Assembly (NCBI GenBank): GCA_024690205.1
Contig: JAILCX010000021.1
Location: 1 to 64,000, forward strand
DNA length: 64,000 nt
Direction: 5' to 3'
Source of the DNA: Lachnospiraceae bacterium
GTDB taxonomy: Bacteria > Bacillota > Clostridia > Lachnospirales > Lachnospiraceae
The translations under genes and the position numbers were made by a program. Positions 62,411 to 64,000 of this stretch are shown one piece after another. Each line of letters begins with the position of its first letter. The first letter of the stretch is position 1. The notes under the pieces were generated by a model. The model worked only from the letters and a program-made list of their open reading frames with translations. It searched no databases and was not told where the DNA came from.

Positions 62411-64000
62411 TTAAATGACGTTAAGCCCCTTACGGATGAGCTTAAATGTTACCGATTCAAGTTCAACTCCGCCAAGTGCAAAGTATATCCTCATAACATT
62501 GGGTTTGTTGAGGAAATCGTTGATTATGGTCTCCGAAACTTCCTTCCCGTCACCTCTCATGTTAAGCGAAAGGATGGGTAGTGTCGCAACATATAAAACC
62601 GCAGGGAGCTGAGCGAGCTCGTTTCCAGGAAGTCCGCGTCCTTTCATCGTGACCTCGTATTTTCCAAGGTCGTTCAATTCGACGCCGAAATAATAATTTC
62701 CGCCCTTCTTGATCTCTATGTTACGAAGGTCTATCGTTCCTTCTCCGTCAATCTTTATGTATTCGATATCGGTTGCCTCATCTTCAAAGCCTTCTTCCGC
62801 ACCGATTATCTCAACCTCAGGTTCTTCACCTGCCACACGCAGGAATGCGGGAGTATCAAGAAGGAATGAGCAGACGTTCTTAGCAGTACGCTGCAATTCT
62901 CCGATCGTGAGCGTTCCTTTTTCAAGTGATTCCAAAGCATTGTCACCGACATCTTCAATAGCCCCGGGAACGCAGCAGTAAAGATCGTTCTGCGCTCTTA
63001 CCATTGCGGCAAAGTTCGTCTTGTCACAAGGCGTATCTTCATCGGAGATTCTCGCCCACCAGTCGGTCATAACGATCCCCTTAAAGCCCCACTGGCCTCT
63101 TAAGATCGTGGTGTTAAGATCATAACAGCCCGAAGTCCAAACACCGTTTATCTGGCAGTACGTCGTCATCACGGCATCTGCCTTTGCTTCTTTAACGGCC
63201 TTTTCAAAGCCCTTTAAATATATCTCTCTTAAAGCTCTTTCGGATACTCTCTGGTCAAGCTCCTGTCTGCCGGTTTCCTGATTGTTGCAGGCAAAGTGCT
63301 TAATAGATCCCGTCACACCGACGCTCTTTAAGCCGCGTATCTGGCATGCTCCCATTGCTCCCGTAAGATAAGGATCTTCACTGAAATACTCAAAGTTCCT
63401 TCCGTTAAGAGGATGGCGGTGTATGTTCATTCCTGGTCCGAGTAATATATCAACTCTGTTCTTTATCATCTCTACGCCGAGTACTTTATAAAGCTCCTCA
63501 ACCAAAGATGTATTAAACGTGCAGGCCATGAGTGTTCCGTTGGGAAGTGAAAAAGCTTTCATTCCGCTGTCAAGTCTCATTCCCGAAGGGCCGTCATCCA
63601 TGCATCCAACGGGAACGCCCTTTTGACGGATCGCAGGTGATATTCCTCCGAATGCTGCTGCCGTACCGGGAGTTACCTGCTTCGAGCTCATGCCCTCACC
63701 GCGGATAAACGTGCAAAGTTCTTCTTTGTCAAACTGTGCGATAAAATCATCCATTTGGACTTTTTTATCTCTGACATCCTTAAGAACATAGCCCTTGTCT
63801 CCCGTAAAAGGAATATCCTTCGGAAGGCGGGCAGCTCTTCTTTGCTTTTGTGTATCTTTTCTTAAAGGAACATCTTCGTACGCGATTCTGACACTCGTGT
63901 CAGAATTATCATCTTTGGATGAGACCATCCTCTTAAAGGCCGTAACCGGTCCCATCGCATTTTCAAGCTGTTCAACCAGAATATCATTATCAAGGTCAAA
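62411..64000 (-). CDS. Beta-glucosidase, GH3, domain-permuted (5' end outside the window)
   Basis: This is a partial gene: the frame stays open to the window edge, and at least 15 codons lie before the first in-window ATG at 63955, so the true start is beyond it. The visible 529 residues hold the GH3 (alpha/beta)8 catalytic domain (about 105-390), including GEGMSSKQVTPGTAAAFGG, MDDGPSGMRLD, GPGMNIHRHPLNGRNFEY and the nucleophile Asp in KGIVMTDWWA. A beta-rich domain follows (about 415-525). The catalytic domain sitting in the C-terminal half means the usual C-terminal GH3 domain must come first, the permuted order known from Butyrivibrio bglA. No signal peptide can be judged. It probably releases glucose from beta-glucosides. 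Confidence 0.9.
   Translation of the reverse strand, partial: FDLDNDILVEQLENAMGPVTAFKRMVSSKDDNSDTSVRIAYEDVPLRKDTQKQRRAARLPKDIPFTGDKGYVLKDVRDKKVQMDDFIAQFDKEELCTFIRGEGMSSKQVTPGTAAAFGGISPAIRQKGVPVGCMDDGPSGMRLDSGMKAFSLPNGTLMACTFNTSLVEELYKVLGVEMIKNRVDILLGPGMNIHRHPLNGRNFEYFSEDPYLTGAMGACQIRGLKSVGVTGSIKHFACNNQETGRQELDQRVSERALREIYLKGFEKAVKEAKADAVMTTYCQINGVWTSGCYDLNTTILRGQWGFKGIVMTDWWARISDEDTPCDKTNFAAMVRAQNDLYCCVPGAIEDVGDNALESLEKGTLTIGELQRTAKNVCSFLLDTPAFLRVAGEEPEVEIIGAEEGFEDEATDIEYIKIDGEGTIDLRNIEIKKGGNYYFGVELNDLGKYEVTMKGRGLPGNELAQLPAVLYVATLPILSLNMRGDGKEVSETIINDFLNKPNVMRIYFALGGVELESVTFKLIRKGLNVI

Overview
This window looks like chromosome from a low-to-mid G+C Firmicute of the Lachnospiraceae type (Butyrivibrio/Pseudobutyrivibrio-like). 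The reasons are the domain-permuted family 3 beta-glucosidase at the right edge, the many cyclic-di-GMP proteins, the ECF-type thiamine transporter behind a TPP riboswitch, the AddAB recombination nuclease, GatCAB, and a Bacillus-like ispF-cysS-mrnC-rlmB-sigH gene order. The genus is inferred, not proven. Nearly all genes lie on the minus strand, which is probably the leading strand. I saw no insertion sequences, prophage or CRISPR.

Layout (minus strand unless stated). 1-12.8 kb is a tightly packed housekeeping train: alanine/cation symporter, gatC, gatA, gatB, an EAL protein, ispF, cysS, mrnC, rlmB, an acidic SGNH hydrolase, sigH, pncC and tRNA-Thr. 12.9-15.8 kb holds an FKBP/trigger-factor-like lipoprotein, a membrane diguanylate cyclase and a CYTH protein. 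15.8-17.4 kb is malQ, with a LacI-type operator inside its promoter. 17.4-20.8 kb is a hybrid histidine kinase and thiT behind a TPP riboswitch. 20.8-32.6 kb is a DUF4153-like membrane protein, a GNAT acetyltransferase, addA, addB, an aminopeptidase P, ridA and a small unknown gene. 32.7-37.6 kb is a cell-surface modification set (EEP-family protein, SGNH protein, MBOAT acyltransferase, Cys-rich protein, TetR regulator). 37.7-43.6 kb has two EAL proteins, a small membrane protein and a DUF2225 protein. 43.6-51.2 kb has guaB, two unknown membrane proteins, aspartokinase, homoserine dehydrogenase and typA. 51.2-54.7 kb (plus strand) has a glycosyltransferase, tRNA-Val, tRNA-Met and an LTA-synthase-like enzyme. 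54.7-64 kb is a signalling operon downstream of a GH3 beta-glucosidase.

The most notable region is 54.7-64 kb. Three very large signalling proteins are encoded back to back behind the beta-glucosidase: a REC-GGDEF-(degenerate GGDEF)-REC-HD-GYP protein, a hybrid histidine kinase ending in an HPt domain, and a membrane hybrid histidine kinase whose C-terminus is a complete DegV/FakB-type fatty-acid-binding domain. Together they could form a phosphorelay that ties a lipid or envelope signal to both synthesis and breakdown of cyclic-di-GMP. That is inference; the domain content is visible in the translations. Four further c-di-GMP proteins elsewhere in the window (an EAL protein in the gat/ispF train, a GGDEF protein, and two GGDEF/EAL proteins) make it rich in this second messenger.
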